Shown: one piece after another, positions 9,940-20,399 of the stretch
How positions within the stretch are numbered: the stretch's first letter is position 1
Layout of the letters: every line of letters begins with the position of its first letter
DNA from: Hyaloperonospora brassicae
Taxonomy: Eukaryota; Oomycota; Peronosporomycetes; Peronosporales; Peronosporaceae
Length of the DNA: 64,000 bases
Direction: 5' to 3'
Assembly: GCA_947650285.1 (NCBI GenBank)
Contig: CANTFL010000073.1
Location: 248,001 to 312,000 of the forward strand
The notes under the pieces: generated by a model
Told to the model about the DNA's origin: nothing
Databases searched by the model: none
Seen by the model: the letters and a program-made list of their open reading frames with translations, nothing else
Program-made: the position numbers and the translations under genes

Positions 9940-12467
9940 GTGGTCGAATAAGAACCTGTTGCGAGCTGTCGTTGAATCCAGCAGCGCAATGGTTGTTGGT
10001 GGACGAGTTGGTCGTGCTGTTCATGCTATCGGTCGAATGTGAGATTGGTGCGGCATCGCATCCCTCTGTTGCATTGTGGACGCAAGGCAGTCGTTGGTGT
10101 AGTTGGAGACCGCGTGTTTGATTTGAGACTTTGGCCTCCGCATCTGGGAACGTATCGTGGATGATGCCCACCATTAGTTACACAGGTGCAACAGCCAGAA
10201 AGACTGAGCGGCAGCCGCACATACTGACGATGTGGAAGTCAGTCGGAGCACGAGCAGTGAACAATCTGACGCTTGCGGGCATCATGTCGAGCATGCAATC
10301 GTGCTGTAATCAGACTGTGCGGTGTTACACGTGGTGTGTTGTCAAATTGCATGCACTCCCATTGCGTTGCTCCAAATGGAAGCATTGCAAGTCACGCACC
10401 TCGTCCACTACAGCGCTGCGCTTCCGACGAACCTCAAGCCGCGGCTATCGGCCATTCACGCCCCTCTCTTTGCGCCGTCTTCCCACGTCGCTAGTAGTTA
10501 CACGTCCGATAGTTTAAGGCATGAAGAGGTTGCAATGGGCAAACACTGTGCATGCGTTGCCATACATTTAGTACGTGATCACGACACCTGCGTGACAACG
10601 TATGCGCCAGAGAACATGAGAAGAAACAAAATAACTTGTAAGCATACAGAACATCACGCAAACGAAAGGATACGTCATCCCAGCGTTTTCAGGCTCGTGT
10701 CAAAGTTTACTTGCGCTGAGCGCCCAGACATTGCTAATGCGAAAACTGTGGTCGACGGCGTTTCTACGCATGCAGACAAAAAGTTACCACTGTTCTTCGG
10801 AGTTGCTACGTCGTGAGTTGTTTGTCTTCGACTCGTGTCAGTCAGTCGGTGGGATGTACTTCTTCGTCACAAAGTCTGTTTGCGCGTCGACTTCAACGGA
10901 CAAATGGAAGGTACATACACAGTGGGCGTCCATCCGTTATGCCACGTGCCAACGCAACGTCGTGGCTGTTCCTAGCAGCTTTGCTAGACACAGGAAAGAA
11001 TCTCCATCGATTTGAGGGCACGACCAACCGACAAGGGTCGCTATTCAGCATTGGCGGCAGAGTTGGTGACCATCACCGTCATAGCTTCCGTCGCCAATGC
11101 AATAGGCAAACTTCCTCGTTTTGCTGCCCTTTACGACCATCACAACTGCGATAAACTGCATGAACGTGCTGCATCCATCGACATCGGATCACCTATCGAA
11201 GAAAGAGAAGTCGGTGAGCAGCCAGGGACATGTTGGAGTTCGCGGCAGGCAGATGGCGTGTAATTGACAGCAAAGATAACGCGAAGCAGAGCGCTGCATT
11301 GAGCACTATGTGATTGTATGCGTAAGGCTTTCCATCGCTTCGCAGTGACAAACGACGACATTGTCTGCTCATAGCACAATTCATTGCTCCGATCACTCCA
11401 ATCAGCCGCTTCTTCAGCAGCTCGTGGACCCGATGGATAAGGCTCAGCACCAACAGTCTGTAGTCCATTGAGTCGCACAGCATCAGGTAACAACATATTT
11501 CCGACACACACGTCCGTGCAGGGTAACGTACACTAGCGACACTCTATGTGCGACCTTCGCGCCCTTGTGTAGTTGCAACGCCTCATCGACCCATCCAAAG
11601 CATCGCGATATGATTACGAACGGCCGCAGATTATGTTCGGTGACAAACTGTTCTCGCTTGTCATTTGCTCGGCTGCTTGCCTGAGGTCCCTAGAGTCGGC
11701 GTAAGAAATTCGAGCAATGGCGGTATCATCACATCGCCAGACTTGTCAGGTATCGAGCGAGCTGCAAAAATCAATCGATCATGTTTCTTTCAAGCCAAGG
11801 CATACCTTGCTAACGTTTTGTCCTTGTTGAACGGAGCAGGTCGCCGTATTGCGACATGTGCATACAACTTTACAACTGCCGCGGCTAGAAACGTTCACGT
11901 AACGGATAGCGACCATGAAAATGCTCACTCGCAGCATAAGTCCCATCTACAACTGACTGATACTTGTTGCTACTAGAAGTGCGTCATCATGGCAAGTTTG
12001 ACTGTCACCGATGTCATGTTTACGGTCATCCACTGCAGCAGTAGAAGACTGTACGAACATACAGTTGACATGTACAACAGCTAAACCTAGCTGGCTTTGT
12101 ACATGCACCAAAGGTCAAACAGCTTCCTTCGTCACCTCACATTACATCAGCATAGGTTTGTTACTTGACTTGCCGATCCGCCTCGCCACATGCGATCAAC
12201 TACATGCGGCTGTCGATCTTTATCGTTTCGACGACAGACGGCAAGAGAACCAGAGGTATTCGCCACGTGATTCCGTACGACGCCAATTGGTTTTGCAATC
12301 ATCTTCCGACGACGCAAAAGCTCTTGCCACACCAAGCAGCCCCGAGAGACCATCAAGCATTACGCACTCACAAGATACGCGAAATCTCGGAGGGCTCAGA
12401 GTCGTCCAGCAGTGGACGTGATCGGAAACGCTACGGCAAATCGACTTGTTTGCACGGGCACATATAA
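9940..12467. other. Intergenic, no gene supported
   Basis: Frames of 60-164 codons exist on both strands, but none has a recognisable domain or a coherent exon chain. Confidence 0.45.
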
Positions 12468-13763
12468 TTACAGCTTGATGAGACGCTCCGCGAGCGAGCG
12501 CAGAATCAAGGGCGCAACTTGCTTCCTAGAAGCGTCCACATTCAGCTGACTGTAAGCAGCAACGCGCTCGTCCGAATGAGACTTTGGCAGCTGCAGCGCG
12601 TGCAGTCGCAACGACCTCTCGCTTTCAATGTAAGCAAGACAGTGTTTGACTTCATCGCCCTCCTCCTGAAAGAAGAGCAGCTGGCGCTGGCGCTGTCCGT
12701 CCGACGTCATAAAGATGCTCATCACTACCAAGAAAGCCAACTCGTTCTGCTTGCAAAACGCAGACAATTCCCCACGTAGTGCAACTGCATCGCCAACCTT
12801 GCGCACCAGCGCCTCCACATCCACAAGCACCGCACTGATGCCGACCTTCTTCACGTCATTACCTGACGTTGCAAATTCAAACTCTTTGTAGTCCACTTGC
12901 AGACAATCGGCCAACGAAAATGCTTGCCAGTGCTTGACATTGAACTTCTCTGCTTGTAGCCACTTAAACAGCTCTTCTTTCGTCGCAAACGCCTTCTTCT
13001 CCAGCAACTGCGCTGCCTTCACGTCCCGTGACGTCACTCTCTTGGCCTTTGGATCAAAGTTGATACTGTCCAGTGCAATCACCCCCAGCAGCATCGTCGA
13101 CAGCACGGGATACGCCTCGTGCTGCGCTACAACATCGTCCACTTTCTCGGCCACGAGCGTACACGTGCTGGCCACCAGTGCTTGTCCGTGTGCAAACGCC
13201 ACGTCCCGCTTCTCCACCTCCAGATGACGGCCAAGATCCGCGTGGTGGTCCACAATCTCCTCAATCTCCAGCTGCTCCCGCCAGCGTAGCAGCTGCTTGT
13301 TGCTCAGTGCATTGTGGTCCAATAGCGTGACGAACAACCGGCCACTCGACTGCCACGGGAACTCGTCCAGGAACACGAGAGCGGTCGTGTCCACGTCCAG
13401 CGCGTGGCACAGCGCCGCGACGTCGCAGCGCAGGCGCCACGCGGCGCGAGAGATCGGCAACACCGCAACATGAACCGTCTCCACTTGCTGCTGGCTCGTC
13501 TGCGGCTCTTGCGCGCGTAGAAACGCGTACGCCAACGAGCTGACAATCGAGTCGGCGTCGGCTGCTTCGTTGCCAATATAGACGTGGACCGAAGCAGGCG
13601 GACGCGACGGCACGAGCGCTGACACGCGACTGGAGCGGAGAAAGGCGTTCATCGCGTGGACACTGGCGCGACGCGCGTCGGCGGTCACGCGCCACGCAAT
13701 GGACGACGAGCAGCAGCCGCTCGCGGACATGAGGTGCCGACGATGGCGCAGGAGCTGCTGCAT
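12468..13763 (-). CDS. PPX1: Exopolyphosphatase / prune-like DHH-family phosphoesterase
   Basis: Single exon, 431 aa. The frame continues upstream to a GTG, but the first ATG is at 13763. DHH superfamily motifs appear in order: YIGNEAADADSIVSSLAYAF (motif I), LLDHN (motif II), EEIVDHHADLG (motif III) and VIALDSINFDP plus RVTSRD (motif IV region), followed by a DHHA2-type C-terminal domain ending in LRSLAERLIKL. Family members hydrolyse inorganic polyphosphate or nucleotides with Mn2+ or Mg2+ held by these Asp and His residues. The first ~55 residues are rich in Arg, Ser and Ala and poor in acidic residues, compatible with a mitochondrial targeting peptide. Alternatively translation starts at Met 38 (MNAFLRSSRV). 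The gene is divergent from the TOM1-like gene, with 369 bp between start codons. Confidence 0.9.
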   Translation of the reverse strand: MQQLLRHRRHLMSASGCCSSSIAWRVTADARRASVHAMNAFLRSSRVSALVPSRPPASVHVYIGNEAADADSIVSSLAYAFLRAQEPQTSQQQVETVHVAVLPISRAAWRLRCDVAALCHALDVDTTALVFLDEFPWQSSGRLFVTLLDHNALSNKQLLRWREQLEIEEIVDHHADLGRHLEVEKRDVAFAHGQALVASTCTLVAEKVDDVVAQHEAYPVLSTMLLGVIALDSINFDPKAKRVTSRDVKAAQLLEKKAFATKEELFKWLQAEKFNVKHWQAFSLADCLQVDYKEFEFATSGNDVKKVGISAVLVDVEALVRKVGDAVALRGELSAFCKQNELAFLVVMSIFMTSDGQRQRQLLFFQEEGDEVKHCLAYIESERSLRLHALQLPKSHSDERVAAYSQLNVDASRKQVAPLILRSLAERLIKL

Positions 13764-14132
13764 GCAAAAGTGGTGGGCGATGGTGTGGCACGACGTGGAC
13801 CACACATTCGAAACCGTACTTAAGGCGCACCTTTGCACACAAAACCCATTCCCGTCGATAGCAAACGCGAGGTACGGAGCACGAGTGATGTGGGTGGGCG
13901 GGCGGGTGTCACGTCCCTGTTGCCTGTACGGCCGTGCCGCCCCGCGCGCGCTCTCGCTGTACTGTTCTCCGCCTTCTCCTCCTCATCGTCTTGTTGTTTG
14001 TCGTGTCGCTGTTGTTGTTGTTGTTGTTGTTGTGGATGTGTGTAGGCTTTACGACGTTGGCCACGGGCTTCCCGCTCTGTGTCCTCTCTCGCTCTCTTGT
14101 TGGCTGTATCCCTGCTAGAGCCAGTATCAGGC
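13764..14132. promoter_or_regulatory. Shared divergent promoter region of the PPX and TOM1-like genes
   Basis: 369 bp separate the two start codons on opposite strands, so both promoters and 5' UTRs must lie here or overlap. A (GTT)n run at about 14005..14034 sits on the TOM1-like side. No specific box was identified with confidence. Confidence 0.5.
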
Positions 14133-15746
14133 ATGACTGCTCCTTCTGCTGTTGTTGCGTTGGACACAGGCTTTGGCGTACTGAGCGTTGCCGACCGTCT
14201 GTTGCTGCTCGTGACGATTGGGCTGTTCCTGTCGCTGAGCGCCGTGTCGGGCCGCGTGCTGTTCCGACAGTACACGAACAAGCGCAAACGTCTCATTAGC
14301 CTCGCGGCAGCGTCTCCAGATGAAGCTCCAGGGACCGCTCTGTCCAGCAAAGGCCCTTATTCGACTGCGTCGCAAGCTTCTGCCGCCCCTGCGAACGTCG
14401 TGGGTGGCTGCGAGTCTGCTCTGATGGAGGAAGAAGGGGCAGCTGCGGCTTCGACAGGGTTCGAGATGCGACAGCGGCTGTTTCTATTGCTGTTTGCGGC
14501 ATCGAGTTTGCGTGTCTGCTCGTTGATCACGGAAGTGGCGACGCTGGAGATTGTCACGGATCTGCCGTCCACGTCCGTTTATTGCAGACTCTTGGCGCTG
14601 TTCTTGTGGCTTCCGTCGATGCTGTTTGTGTCCATGTATGGACTCGTGCTGCTCTTCTGGGCACAGCTGTGCTACGCTTGTCGAGGCAAGGCTCACCCGT
14701 GGCCCCGAAGGATCTTCTTCTTGTTCAATGTGGTGTTGTATGTTGGCTTTGTGCTGCTGGCTTCGCTCGCGCAGACGGTGGCAGGGTTTTGGAGAGGCTG
14801 CGATGTATTCCAGGGAGGCATCTACTTTGTGGGACTGTTTGTCATCCTGTATTACAGCATCCGACTGGTCGACTTTTTTCGCAACCAAAGCCCGGATGAC
14901 GAATTTTTCTTCGACTTGTCGTCGGCAGCTATGGGCAACAGTGCTGCGAATGTTGGACGCGAACGAGGGTCGCCGTACACCATTGCGGCCATCTCACCGC
15001 GACAACTGGTACTGCGAAGGGTATGTTAAGCTATGATGATGGAACGTGCGCGTCTTTGTTGGCAGACTGACGAGCTCTCTGTGGTGCGTCTAGATCACGG
15101 CTGTGTGCATCCTGCTCTGCGTCCTTTTTCTTGTGAAGGCGGTGTATCTGATCGGAATGGGCTCTGGCTACATGGAGTCAAAGGAGGCACAGTTTCGCAC
15201 ACCTGTGGGTGTCCATTACATCGCGTTCGAGTTTGCCATTCATGTCTCCACCGAGTTTGTTCCCAGCGCGCTGCTGCTGTACTTTACGCGTCAAGACAAG
15301 CACTCGCCGTCGCATCAACAACGTGTTCGATCGTCATCTGCCACCTCAGCCTCCGCATCCTTATCCGGCGGTAGCTACGGTGCGAACAATGCACGAGACA
15401 AGCCCTCGACGCCAAAGTATGCATACGCACCCATGCGTGGCGTCGCCTCCGGTCACCCCTACCAAGAGGATACCGTGCCGATGCTTTCTGGGTACCAATA
15501 TCAGGTACGCAAAGGTGCATTATGCGGTATCGATGTTGGACATGTACTGAACTCTTTTTTGCCGTGTCGTAGGCAACACAACGTGCCTATGGAACAACGA
15601 GCAGCGCAGCGTCGAGTACTGCAGCGCACCTTCGCTCTAGCAATAGTAGTGGTGCCTTCCTCCTTGAAAGCATCAGCGGAAGTGCGTTTGGCAGCGCAGG
15701 CCCTAACACAGGCGCGAAAGGTCATACAGCATGTCACAACGGTTGA
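14133..15746 (+). CDS. THH1/TOM1/TOM3-family multi-pass membrane protein
   Basis: Three exons, join(14133..15020,15094..15504,15573..15746), 490 aa. All junctions are phase 0, with introns of 73 nt (GTATGT..TCTAG) and 68 nt (GTACGC..CGTAG). The GTG at 14079 opens the frame, but the first ATG is at 14133. Seven hydrophobic segments are visible, including LLLLVTIGLFLSLSAVSGRV, LFLLLFAASSLRVCSLITEV, MLFVSMYGLVLLFWAQLCYA, VVLYVGFVLLASLAQTV, FVGLFVILYYSIRL and, in exon 2, ITAVCILLCVLFLVKAVYLI. The pattern with the HPWPRR loop and FEFAIHVSTEFVPSALLLYF matches the family, which is GPCR-like; plant members sit in the vacuolar membrane. A long Ser/Ala-rich loop follows TM1, and exon 3 encodes a low-complexity Ser/Thr/Gly tail. 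Confidence 0.85.
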
Positions 15747-16927
15747 CACAGAAAAACAAATAGACATGACACGGTCGTGCTTTTTTGTGTCGCTTGCTAG
15801 TTTCGTGCTACCTGAAGGTCTATAAGGGTACAACGATGAAACTCGTCTGCGACGATGAACAAGACGTACGTATGCTTTGCGCTGCTTATCGTTGTGAAGC
15901 AAAAAGTTGGGCTTCGGATTGATTTGCCTGAAAGAATGCAATCGCTCACAATCTCCATTGCTGGGCAGTTGAGTTGGCAGGGGTGACATAAATGGAGACG
16001 ATGTCAAGGTAGCGACCTATCTATCCATGCTCACCAGCCGTCATTGGCTTCAGCTGTTTGCGCTGGCCGAGGAAAGTGCGTAAGACCAGGTCGATCCAGT
16101 GGTTGTTGTACTAGTAGAGCCACCATAGGCATGAAGTATAGTCATTCCGATGTTCACGATATCAGAAATAAACACAATAAGCTTACAATTGGCCGTCCAA
16201 GTACGCATGTACATAGACGCGCTAGTCGCACAGGCGAAGATGACATCATATCAAGCTGAGATCATGTTTTGTACTAATTCCCCACATCCATTGCAATGAA
16301 TTTGATATCGATGTACAAGAATTGTTAAGCTGGCAGACCATCAGCTATGGCATTACGATCGTGCATTCCATCGAATGTAAAAGATAGGATTAGAAGCAAG
16401 TAGTCGATCTTACGCGTCCAAGCACATCCGTAAGGTCAAGTAATCTTGCGCGTAGGTTGGGACAATGATATGTCGACGTGACACGACACTGGCCCTTCTT
16501 TGCAACAATCGCGGAACGTGCATGCACGCACAGCGTGGGCTGCTGCAACACAACGGAAACGAGATCATATTCATATCTAGCTCTTTTCAGATTCAACGCC
16601 ATCTGTAAAACGCAAGCAGTTGAAATCAAAGAGGACAGTTCATAAATAGCGTTAGAGCATCGGACGTAAGCATCGCTATATCTATTAAATGGCCCGATAC
16701 GATACACATTGCACGCTCATATCACCACCATCTGGACCACAGGCAAAAGTATCCGATCATACCTTGCGCCGATCCGCTGCAAACCAAAAGTGGCTACAAA
16801 CTCCAATGGCGACCCCCACTTCCCGCACCATCCAATCCGCCACCTCCCGACCGCCTCAGCGCGTACGTCCTGCCCCCGCCCGTCGTAGTCCAACACTCTC
16901 AACCCATTGCGCACCTACTGCCCACTC
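15747..16927. other. Intergenic
   Basis: No gene recognised. Upstream region of the mitochondrial carrier gene. Confidence 0.5.
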
Positions 16928-17788
16928 ATGTCGGAGCGCGCTGGACGCCTCTCGGGTCTACAGAATGGCGCCGTGGGCTCTCTCGCCGGTATGATCGAAG
17001 TACTTCTGCAGCAGCCGACTGTAGCCATGAAGAACGCCGTGCAGCAAAATCGGCCCATCCAGTGGTCCGTCCCGGCGCTCTATCGCGGCGTCGGCGTCTC
17101 TCTGGTCTCGATCGCACCTGTGAGCGCACTCCAATTCGCAGTCAACGGCCGTCTGCTGCGTCAATCCATTCGCAATCGAGACGCCCCTCCTTCGGACGCG
17201 ACCAAATTGCTCTGTGGCACGTTATCGGGCGTCTCGTCGGCGCCTCTGAGTGCATCTGCTGAGCTCGTGATGACACTGCAGCAAAACAATGGCAAGAGCT
17301 TTGGGGCTACAGTCAAAGAAGTGGCACAGACGCACGGCGTGAGGCGACTCCTGCGGGGCGTCACGGCGACGGCCGTGCGCGACGCGACGTGGTGCGCGGG
17401 GTACTTGGCGCTTGGCCCCGTGTTGACGCACAAGATGCACACGCTCAGTCCAGCGGCTTTTGGCCATGCAGACGATGCTACCAAGTCCCAGAAGACGTCG
17501 GCCTCGCTGGCCGGATGCATTGCTGCTGGTCTTCTTACAGTGGTGGCGACGCAGCCTGTGGACACGGTCAAGACCGTCATGCAGGGAGAGGCAATGGTGT
17601 TGACTTCTGATCGAGCTTCTAGCACTTATGCTACAGCCGCTCGAATCTACCGTGAAGGTGGAGTGGCGCCATTCTATCGCGGTATTGTCCCTAGAGGATG
17701 TCGCTTGATTGGTGCGGTCTTTATCCTGGGCCAGTCGCGCGTCTGGCTCGAGGAGGTCTTTGAAGAACATGCGTTGCTCAAGTTGTAG
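16928..17788 (+). CDS. Mitochondrial carrier family (SLC25) protein
   Basis: Single exon, 286 aa, near the usual ~300. The ATG at 16928 is the first in the frame; an upstream TTG at 16907 is ignored. Three carrier repeats can be traced. Repeat 1 has QQPTVAMKNAVQQ then ALYRGVGVSLVSIAPVSALQ; repeat 2 has LSASAELVMTLQQ then RRLLRGVTATAVRDATW; repeat 3 has the canonical TQPVDTVKTVMQG (P-x-D-x-x-K) then APFYRGIVPRGCRLIGAVFI. Repeats 1 and 2 lack the acidic residue of the signature, which weakens the matrix salt-bridge network and suggests a divergent carrier. The substrate cannot be assigned from sequence. It lies in the inner mitochondrial membrane by family. Convergent with the GABA transaminase gene. 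Confidence 0.87.
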   Translation: MSERAGRLSGLQNGAVGSLAGMIEVLLQQPTVAMKNAVQQNRPIQWSVPALYRGVGVSLVSIAPVSALQFAVNGRLLRQSIRNRDAPPSDATKLLCGTLSGVSSAPLSASAELVMTLQQNNGKSFGATVKEVAQTHGVRRLLRGVTATAVRDATWCAGYLALGPVLTHKMHTLSPAAFGHADDATKSQKTSASLAGCIAAGLLTVVATQPVDTVKTVMQGEAMVLTSDRASSTYATAARIYREGGVAPFYRGIVPRGCRLIGAVFILGQSRVWLEEVFEEHALLKL

Positions 17789-18716
17789 CTTTGTGGTGGT
17801 TCCAATTGCTGCTGCTCGAATCGTGGAGTTCGAGTCACTCGAGTGTGCTATGATGCCATTGCCGTGCAAAGAGTTTGTGCAGTTTGACGTGGCGGCCATT
17901 ATTCGGATCGTCAAGTGCACCATAATGTCGACCCTGTTTACCGCTGTGTACTACAAACGTTGCTGGAGTCGCAGCTAGCTCACTTCATTCGAATCGGAGG
18001 ACTATATGCGTATTGTACGCGTACATTCAGAGACAAGACAATAAGGCGAGCGAGCTCAAGTGTCCGTGAATATCGCTCACTCCTATTTGCTTTCTTCAAG
18101 GGTTTGTCGTCTGCACTTCCGTTCCAATTCGCCTTCTTCGTTCGAATCGCATGCATTCGAAATGCAGATACGTTGTCAGCTGATGCCAGATACATCTCTA
18201 TACTGTGAGTAATCAGGCGGGCACTCTTCAACATTAAACTAAGGGTAACAGCGTTTACGCAACAGAAGCCATGAACGCCCAAACGCGGCGGAAGTGCTGG
18301 GTTGGATGAGCGGATCACACCACTCTACCGTCACCGTTCATTCGGTCACAACGACGCCCTTCTGCTATCACGAGCGAGCGATCGAGCTGATGCCTTTGTG
18401 ATCAACTTTATTGGATTCCCGCTAGAATACGGTGCGTTTACAATGACCAGCAGAGACTTTGCTGTATCACAATATCTCTTGCCCACGATATGGTCAGGTA
18501 ATGACCGGAAATCTTCGATACGTTAGTCCGATGGCTTTAACGTCCGATCGGCAAAGTTGCAAGCACATTGCTGCTTTGTCGTTTGTCAAACTCCACGAGT
18601 GCAAGTTGTTCATTACAACGAGTGAGACGTGCCAGACGAGGACTTGAGCCTACCAATTCCTCACCAAGACTTGCCTTGACCAGCCTCACTACTCCTGCGC
18701 ACCACTGTACCATCTT
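17789..18716. other. Intergenic between convergent genes
   Basis: Holds the 3' ends of the carrier and transaminase genes. Nothing else recognised. Confidence 0.5.
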
Positions 18717-20228
18717 CTACGTGTGGACAAGAGCTTTGCACACCTCGTGCATCTTGTCCAAGTATTCCGCTGCGTGCTTTGGCTGGAAGATCAACGAGGG
18801 CCGGAATCGAACTGACGTAGCTCCGCAGCCGCCCGAAGCGACACCTTTCATCTTCATGAGATTCACAAAGTCGTTGCGCACAGCTTCGGTCGGAAAGTCG
18901 ATCGCCAAGTATGTGCCCTGGCCACGCACGTTCGACACCAGAGCCGGAAACTCGTCCGCGATATCCTGCAGTCCCGTCTTCAAATAGTTGCCGGTGATCT
19001 TGACATTCTCCAAGAGGCTGTCGTCTGCCACCACCTTGAGCACTGCCTCGAGAGTAATCATCTTCGCGGGATCGCCCATCCACGTGTTAAAGATGCGGTA
19101 GCCTTCCTTCACGCGAAACGCCTCCTTTGCATAGTACCCACCCGTCTGCATCTTCTTACTGAACGTGACAAAGTCAGGCGGGTTCGTCAGCTCCCAGTGC
19201 TCATGCGCCCAAAACTTGCCTGTGCTGCCGCCTCCTGTTTGCACCTCGTCCACGATAAACGCCACATCGTACGCTGCCGCCAAGTCCCGCAGTTGCCGAA
19301 AGAACGCAGGACTGGCGTGATTGTCTCCTCCTTCCGCTTGAATGGGCTCGACAACCATCCCAGCAATGCGCGAGTCCGTATGCTCGGTCACACCCGCACT
19401 GTGCTGGAGCAATCGCTCGACCTCGTCCAAGCACCGTGCTTCCTCTGCTTCGTTAGCTGCTTGGTGGACCTCCAGGGGGTACCGCAGCTTGGGGAACGGC
19501 GCAACGGGCCAGTCGAACGCCGGCACGTCCACCTTGTGGAGGGCCTTGGAATGCGTCGTCGACAGACAGCCCAAGAGGCGGCCGTGGAAGCCGCCCTGGA
19601 ACGACAAGATGCTCAAAGGCGGTGTCCCGGGCAACCGGTGCAGCATGCTCGTGGCCAGCTCGTGCTCGGACGGAGCCCGTCCTCCTCGTCGCTTGGTCTG
19701 GAACCAGATAAACACCGCCTTGTAGGCGTTTTCGTTCGAGCACGAGCCACACATGAGCGTCTGGACGTCCGTCAGTCCTGTGGGCGCCACGGCGCCCAGC
19801 GTCCGGTGCAGGCGGTCGACCCAGTCGGCAGGGGGAAACACGCCGAGACACGGCCGCTGCACGAGCATCGCGAGACTCGTCCGGTCGCGCATCGCGTCGA
19901 GGAGCTTTGGGTGGTTGTAGCCAAGCGCGAGCGACGCGATCTGTCCGTACACGTCGAGGAAGCGGTTGCCGTCAATGTCGACCAAGTAATTGCCTCTGCT
20001 GGCCGCGTAGTCGGCGAAGAACCCGACTGCGGCCGTGTTCTGGAGCGCTGCGAGGCGCTGTCGTTGCTGCTGCGACTTGGGGCCCGGCACGTGGGCCGTC
20101 ACGACCGCAGCGTGCGCGTACTCGTCGGGAAAAGGCGGCGAAGGAGTGGCGGGCAACGCGCGCGTGCGGAACGAGCGGCGCCACGGCCACAACGAGCGGT
20201 TCCTCGGGGCAACGAGACGTTGCGGCAT
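18717..20228 (-). CDS. 4-aminobutyrate (GABA) aminotransferase, mitochondrial
   Basis: Single exon, 503 aa, matching the ~500 aa of the eukaryotic enzyme (ABAT/GABA-T). It converts GABA plus 2-oxoglutarate to succinic semialdehyde and glutamate, with pyridoxal phosphate as cofactor. Landmarks are NYLVDIDGNRFLDVYGQIAS, TLMCGSCSNENAYKAVFIWF (cofactor phosphate region), SFQGGFHGRLLGCLSTTHSK, MVVEPIQAEGGDNHAS, the cofactor-binding FIVDEVQTGGGSTGKFWAHE and the Schiff-base lysine in FSKKMQTGGYY (Lys359 by this start). The N-terminal ~40 residues (RLVAPRNRSLWPWRRSFRTR) are basic, as expected of a mitochondrial presequence. The open frame extends to 20396, but the upstream part is Pro-rich junk and the ATG at 20228 fits the family. 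A poly-G tract lies about 100 bp upstream. Confidence 0.95.
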   Translation of the reverse strand: MPQRLVAPRNRSLWPWRRSFRTRALPATPSPPFPDEYAHAAVVTAHVPGPKSQQQRQRLAALQNTAAVGFFADYAASRGNYLVDIDGNRFLDVYGQIASLALGYNHPKLLDAMRDRTSLAMLVQRPCLGVFPPADWVDRLHRTLGAVAPTGLTDVQTLMCGSCSNENAYKAVFIWFQTKRRGGRAPSEHELATSMLHRLPGTPPLSILSFQGGFHGRLLGCLSTTHSKALHKVDVPAFDWPVAPFPKLRYPLEVHQAANEAEEARCLDEVERLLQHSAGVTEHTDSRIAGMVVEPIQAEGGDNHASPAFFRQLRDLAAAYDVAFIVDEVQTGGGSTGKFWAHEHWELTNPPDFVTFSKKMQTGGYYAKEAFRVKEGYRIFNTWMGDPAKMITLEAVLKVVADDSLLENVKITGNYLKTGLQDIADEFPALVSNVRGQGTYLAIDFPTEAVRNDFVNLMKMKGVASGGCGATSVRFRPSLIFQPKHAAEYLDKMHEVCKALVHT

Positions 20229-20309
20229 TGTGGAGATGGGACAGTTGCGTGTCGGTCGGTCACTTGTGCGCTGCAGAGCGCAAATGATCGACTGACGCGG
20301 TGAAAGAGT

Positions 20310-20343
20310 GGGGGGGGCGAGGGACTCTGCGGGGGGGGGGGGG
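20310..20343. repeat. Two poly-G tracts (7 and 13 G)
   Basis: G7 at 20310..20316 and G13 at 20331..20343, just upstream of the GABA transaminase gene. Could form a quadruplex or be a slippage hot spot. Confidence 0.8.
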
Positions 20344-20399
20344 CAGTTCATTTTGACTTGGCGTTTGTAGGGGATCGAGCGGAGTCGGCACTTCACGTG

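Noticed and set aside
17222..17923. Long minus-strand frame opposite the mitochondrial carrier
   Set aside because: Antisense shadow of a well-supported gene.
19197..20303. 368-codon plus-strand ORF
   Set aside because: Shadow of the GABA transaminase on the opposite strand; Arg-rich with no domain.
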